From Oscillospiraceae bacterium (GTDB taxonomy: Bacteria > Bacillota_A > Clostridia > Oscillospirales > Oscillospiraceae), in assembly GCA_015068175.1 (NCBI GenBank), contig SVLA01000002.1:1-46690 (forward strand): a stretch of DNA of 46,690 nucleotides, given 5' to 3'. The translations under genes and the position numbers were made by a program. Below, piece after piece: positions 43,604-46,690 of this stretch. A model generated the notes under the pieces. That model made no database searches, was not told the origin of the DNA, and saw nothing but the letters and a program-made list of their open reading frames with translations. Position 1 is the first letter of the stretch; the number at the start of each line of letters is the position of its first letter.

Positions 43604-43757
43604 AGCCGATTCTCCCACAATACCCACCGCAAAAACGACCCATCCACCGGGGGATTGCCACGTCGCTGCTTCCCTCAGTATAAGAATTTGTGTTATGTAA
43701 ACCTTGTGTTTGGTATACGGCGGTTTTGATGGGGACCGGTTCTTACGCTGTGATTCG

Positions 43758-43936
43758 ATAATCCCCCACCTTACGGTGGAGAGATTGGCTTATGCTTAAC
43801 CGCCGAAAACGCTCAGCAGGAAACCTGCTTTGCAGTTTTCCTGCCACATTTTGACTGAAAATGCATAATCCCCCCACCTTACGGTGGAGGGATTGGCTTA
43901 TGCTTAACCGCCGAAAACGCTGAGCAGGAAACCTGC
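43758..43936 (-). repeat. Duplicated oadB 3' end plus terminator
   Basis: 43865-43936 contains the terminator hairpin and the last codons of oadB. 43758-43828 is an almost identical direct copy that still encodes AGFLLSVFGG and the stop. The hairpin (TCCCTCCACC with GGTGGGGGGA on the minus strand) is present in both copies. Confidence 0.85.
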
Positions 43937-45124
43937 GGCGATGGCGGAGCCGATGACGCCGGCCACGTTGGGACCCATGGCATGCATCAGCAGGAAGTTG
44001 GAGGGGTTGTACTTCTGGCCCACGGTGTTGGACACACGGGCGGCCATGGGCACGGCGGACACACCGGCGGAGCCGATGAGGGGGTTGACCTTGCCCTTGG
44101 TCAGCTTGTACATGGCGACGCCGCCCAGCATGCCGCCCACGGTGGACAGAATGAAGGCGATGACACCCAGACCCACGATCAGCAGGGTCTGCCAGGTCAG
44201 GAAGTTGGAGCCCACCATGGTGGCACCTACGGACAGGCTCAGCAGAATGGTGACGATATTCATCAGGGCATTCTGCACCGTGTCGCTGAGGCGGTCGGTG
44301 ACGCCGGTCTCCTTCAGCAGGTTACCCAGCATCAGGCAGCCGATCAAAGAACCGGTGGAGGGCAGCAGCAGGGCCACAAAGATACCCACAACGATGGGGA
44401 AGATGATCTTCTCGGTTTTGGATACGGTCCGGGTCTGGACCATCTTCACCTTCCGCATCTCGGGGGTGGTCAGCAGCTTCATGAAGGGGGGCTGGATGAA
44501 GGGGATCAGGGCCATGTAGCTGTAAGCTGCCACGGCGATGGGACCCAGAAGCTGGGGCGCCAGCTTGGAGGTCAGGAAAATGGCGGTGGGGCCGTCAGCG
44601 CCGCCGATGATGCCGATGGCAGCGGCCTCCAGCGCGGTGAAGGCGCCGGTGGCCCGTGCAGCAAAGAAGGCCAGAAACACGCCCAACTGGGCGGCAGCGC
44701 CCAGCAGCAGGCTCTTGGGATTGCTCAGCAGGGGGCCAAAATCGGTCATGGCACCCACACCCAGGAAGATCAGGCAGGGGTAAATAGAGGTCTTGACGCC
44801 GATGTAGAAGTAGTCCAGCAGACCGCCGTTGCTGAGGATCTGACCGAAGGAATGGTAAGCCTCATGGTCGGCGTTCATGAAATTATCCCACAGCTCCTGA
44901 TTGTAAAGACCGGCACCGGGCAGGTTGGTCAGGATACAGCCGAAGGCAATACCGGTCAGCAGCAGGGGCTCAAACTTAAATTTGATAGCCAGAACCAGCA
45001 GGCCGCAGCCAATGACGATCATCACCAGGTTCTGCCAGCCCATATCACCGATAAAACCGGAGATCATCTGAGCAAAACCGGAGCTGTTCCACAGGTTCAG
45101 CAGAATTTCACCAATATTGATCAT
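43904..45124 (-). CDS. oadB: Na+-translocating decarboxylase subunit beta
   Basis: 406-residue integral membrane subunit that couples decarboxylation of biotin-bound CO2 to sodium export. About ten hydrophobic helices are seen. Signature blocks are GVGAMTDFGPLLSNPK, GIIGGADGPTAIFLTSKLAP (the conserved GGADGPT region) and GSAGVSAVPMAARVSN with FLLMHAMGPNVAGVIGSA. Length fits. ATG 45124 follows GGAGG, 12 bases after the biotin-carrier gene. Last gene of the oad operon. Confidence 0.95.
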   Translation of the reverse strand: MINIGEILLNLWNSSGFAQMISGFIGDMGWQNLVMIVIGCGLLVLAIKFKFEPLLLTGIAFGCILTNLPGAGLYNQELWDNFMNADHEAYHSFGQILSNGGLLDYFYIGVKTSIYPCLIFLGVGAMTDFGPLLSNPKSLLLGAAAQLGVFLAFFAARATGAFTALEAAAIGIIGGADGPTAIFLTSKLAPQLLGPIAVAAYSYMALIPFIQPPFMKLLTTPEMRKVKMVQTRTVSKTEKIIFPIVVGIFVALLLPSTGSLIGCLMLGNLLKETGVTDRLSDTVQNALMNIVTILLSLSVGATMVGSNFLTWQTLLIVGLGVIAFILSTVGGMLGGVAMYKLTKGKVNPLIGSAGVSAVPMAARVSNTVGQKYNPSNFLLMHAMGPNVAGVIGSAIAAGFLLSVFGG

Positions 45125-45136
45125 GTTGGGGCCTCC

Positions 45137-45526
45137 TTAGCCAATGACGACCAGAGGAGCGCCGGTATCCACGGTGGAACCCTTGGACACCACCACCTGG
45201 GTGACGGTGCCGTCCTTGGGGGCCAGGATCTCATTTTCCATCTTCATGGCTTCCAGAACGCACAGCACGGTGCCGGAGGAGACCTTCTGACCGGCGGCGA
45301 CGTTGACCTTCAGAATGGTGCCGGGCATGGGGGCGGTGATGGGCTCGCCGGCGCCGGTGACGGCGGGAGCGGCAGGAGCAGCAGCAGGAGCAGCGGCGGG
45401 GGCAGGAGCAGCAGCCACGGGTGCGGCAGCGGGGGCAATGGCTTCATATTCGTCCAGCAGCATGGCCTTGCCGGCCTCGACCTCCACCTCGTAGGTGCGG
45501 CCGTTCAGGGTAACTTTATATTTCAT
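45137..45526 (-). CDS. Biotin carboxyl carrier protein of the decarboxylase
   Basis: 129-residue carrier. A short N-terminal beta region (MKYKVTLNGRTYEVEVE), an Ala/Pro-rich flexible linker (about 31-58), and a biotinyl domain (60-129) with biotinylated Lys95 in EAMKMEN. In other bacteria this is the C-terminal part of OadA or the GcdC/MmdC subunit; here it is a separate gene. It carries CO2 from the carboxyltransferase to OadB. It ends two bases after the start region of oadG's neighbour, consistent with one operon. Confidence 0.93.
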   Translation of the reverse strand: MKYKVTLNGRTYEVEVEAGKAMLLDEYEAIAPAAAPVAAAPAPAAAPAAAPAAPAVTGAGEPITAPMPGTILKVNVAAGQKVSSGTVLCVLEAMKMENEILAPKDGTVTQVVVSKGSTVDTGAPLVVIG

Positions 45527-45528
45527 GA

Positions 45529-45879
45529 TTACTTGACCTCCTTGATGGAAATGAAACGCAGCTCGTTCAGGGGCTTGCCCAGCTTGTCGGCCACGATGGC
45601 CATGAGCATGGCTGCGGTCTTGGGTTCTACGTCGTGGAGCTTCAGCTCACCGGCGGAGCCGGGAGCCACAGGGGCGGGGGCGGCCTCCACCACGGGGGCG
45701 GGGGCGGCCGCGGCGGCCTTCTGGGCGTTCTTCTTGTCCTTTGCCATGAAGATCTTGCCCATAACGGTGACCACGATCATCAGCAGAATCAGACCGAAGA
45801 ACACCATGGCGTAGCCGGTCAGGGCCACAATGGCGGCGTCAGCAACGCCGATCTGAGCCAAATCGGAAAGAAACAGCAT
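45529..45879 (-). CDS. OadG-family decarboxylase subunit
   Basis: 116-residue small membrane subunit. One N-terminal transmembrane helix (about 18-42, AIVALTGYAMVFFGLILLMIVV), an Ala/Pro linker (about 55-75), and a C-terminal region ELRFISIKEVK. OadG/MmdD-type subunits assemble the decarboxylase and may bind zinc. ATG 45879 follows GGAGG, 12 bases after oadA. Confidence 0.85.
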   Translation of the reverse strand: MLFLSDLAQIGVADAAIVALTGYAMVFFGLILLMIVVTVMGKIFMAKDKKNAQKAAAAAPAPVVEAAPAPVAPGSAGELKLHDVEPKTAAMLMAIVADKLGKPLNELRFISIKEVK

Positions 45880-45891
45880 GGTTTTTCCTCC

Positions 45892-46690
45892 TTAGCACTC
45901 GGTGATGGTGTAAGTAACGCAGTTCTCTTCCTTGACCTTCCGCTCCTCGAAGAACTTCTCGGCCAGGTTGGGGAAGGCGATGTAGCTCAGCACGTCCTCG
46001 TCGGACTTGGCGATGCCCTCCAGCTTCTTCCGGGTGGGCTCCACGATGGGCGCCAGGGAGTCGGCGTAGCGGCCGGACAGGGGCTGCTCGTCGCCCAGGA
46101 TCAGCTTCTGGATCTCGGGGTTGATGGGGGCGGGGGTGTGGCCGTACTCACCGCGGCAGTAAGCCTTGATCTCCTTGGAGACGGTCTTGTAGCGCTGGCC
46201 GTCGATGACGTTGCGGACAGCCTGCACGCCCACCATCTGGGAGGTAGGGGTGACCAGGGGAGGATAACCCAGGTCGGCGCGGACCTTGGGGGTCTCGGCC
46301 AGGGCCTCGTCGAACTTATCCAGGGCGTTCATCTGCTTGAGCTGGCTCAGCAGGTTGCTGAGCATACCGCCGGGGACCTGATAGGTCAGGCACTGGGTGT
46401 CAGTAGCCATAGCCTTGGGCATCAGGGTACCGTCGGCAACGAAGGCATCACGGACGCCCTTGAAGTAGTCGGCCAGGGTGGTCAGGCACTTGTCGTCCAG
46501 GTCCACCTGGTAGCCCAGCTGACGCAGAGCGTAGGCCAGGGTCTCGGTGGCGGGCTGGCTGGTGCCGCCGGACATGGGGGAGATGGCGGTGTCGATGATG
46601 TCACAGCCGGCTTCCACAGCCTTCAGGTAGGTCATGAATGCCAGACCGGTGGTGGAGTGGGTGTGCAGGTCGATGGGCATGCCGGGCACG
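45892..46690 (-). CDS. oadA: Oxaloacetate decarboxylase subunit alpha, carboxyltransferase domain (3' part)
   Basis: The last 265 or so residues of the carboxyltransferase subunit; the 5' end lies beyond the right edge. It contains IDLHTHSTTGLAFMTYLKAV with zinc-ligand-type His residues, DTAISPMSGGTSQPATETL, YQVPGGMLSNL and PTSQMVGVQAV, features shared by oxaloacetate decarboxylase alpha and pyruvate carboxylase subunit B. It ends without a biotinyl domain, which is encoded separately downstream. The neighbouring oadG and oadB make oxaloacetate decarboxylase the best call; another alpha-keto acid substrate cannot be excluded from a fragment. Confidence 0.88.
   Translation of the reverse strand, partial: VPGMPIDLHTHSTTGLAFMTYLKAVEAGCDIIDTAISPMSGGTSQPATETLAYALRQLGYQVDLDDKCLTTLADYFKGVRDAFVADGTLMPKAMATDTQCLTYQVPGGMLSNLLSQLKQMNALDKFDEALAETPKVRADLGYPPLVTPTSQMVGVQAVRNVIDGQRYKTVSKEIKAYCRGEYGHTPAPINPEIQKLILGDEQPLSGRYADSLAPIVEPTRKKLEGIAKSDEDVLSYIAFPNLAEKFFEERKVKEENCVTYTITEC

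Noticed and set aside
42994..43903. Small gene between dnaA and oadB
   Set aside because: Open frames there run through family-A repeats and the duplicated oadB tail, with no ribosome site or family resemblance.

Overview
The window is GC-rich bacterial chromosome (roughly 60% GC by eye) from an anaerobic, low-G+C-lineage Firmicute. A gut-type clostridium close to the Oscillospiraceae/Ruminococcaceae is my inference. Support comes from a PerR-type regulator next to a reverse rubrerythrin, an NfnAB bifurcating transhydrogenase, a Na+-pumping decarboxylase operon, a PdaA-type spore-cortex deacetylase, a Met T-box before metG, RNase Y and a RemB-type protein. No rRNA, tRNA, CRISPR array or prophage was found.

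Layout. 0-5 kb: rny; then an esterase and a GPH-type sugar symporter (interrupted by an in-frame TGA), divergent from an AraC regulator. 6-13.9 kb: DUF3810 protein and rsmG, a DUF1508 protein with a small membrane protein, nrdR, an SdpI-like protein, a TIR-domain protein, and perR with reverse rubrerythrin. 14-22.3 kb: a PepSY secreted protein, a gamma-carbonic-anhydrase-like protein, T-box and metG, a LURP-one-like protein, hflKC and a lipoprotein. 22.5-28 kb: a DUF1836 regulator, a zinc-ribbon membrane protein, parA-parB with two parS sites, an SGNH hydrolase, serS and mscL. 28.5-31.8 kb: nfnAB and pdaA. 32.4-43 kb: the replication-origin cluster, all on the minus strand, in transcription order dnaA - oriC - dnaN - S4 protein - recF - gyrB - gyrA - rnhA - remB. 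43.9-46.7 kb: oadB, a biotin carrier protein, oadG and the 3' part of oadA.

How it works together. The DnaA-box cluster between dnaA and dnaN, with an AT-rich unwinding candidate and trinucleotide repeats resembling a DnaA-trio, marks oriC at about 41.44-41.67 kb. ParAB and the parS sites would segregate this region. PerR and rubrerythrin handle peroxide. NfnAB and the Oad complex serve anaerobic redox and sodium energetics.

The most unusual content is intergenic. Nearly every gap holds short palindromic repeats of a few superfamilies. One has a constant GTAGGG foot followed by a hairpin whose stem sequence changes while pairing is kept, which is the architecture of REP elements. A REP-associated tyrosine transposase (RAYT) sits between two inverted copies next to rnhA, and one copy supplies the rnhA stop codon. 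A second superfamily has two hairpins joined by a constant CACC linker. Inverted copies of it tightly bracket a small DUF559 nuclease-like gene between gyrB and gyrA, giving an IR-nuclease-IR unit that resembles the RAYT unit. These two units, the TIR protein and the broken symporter are the best places for a second look.
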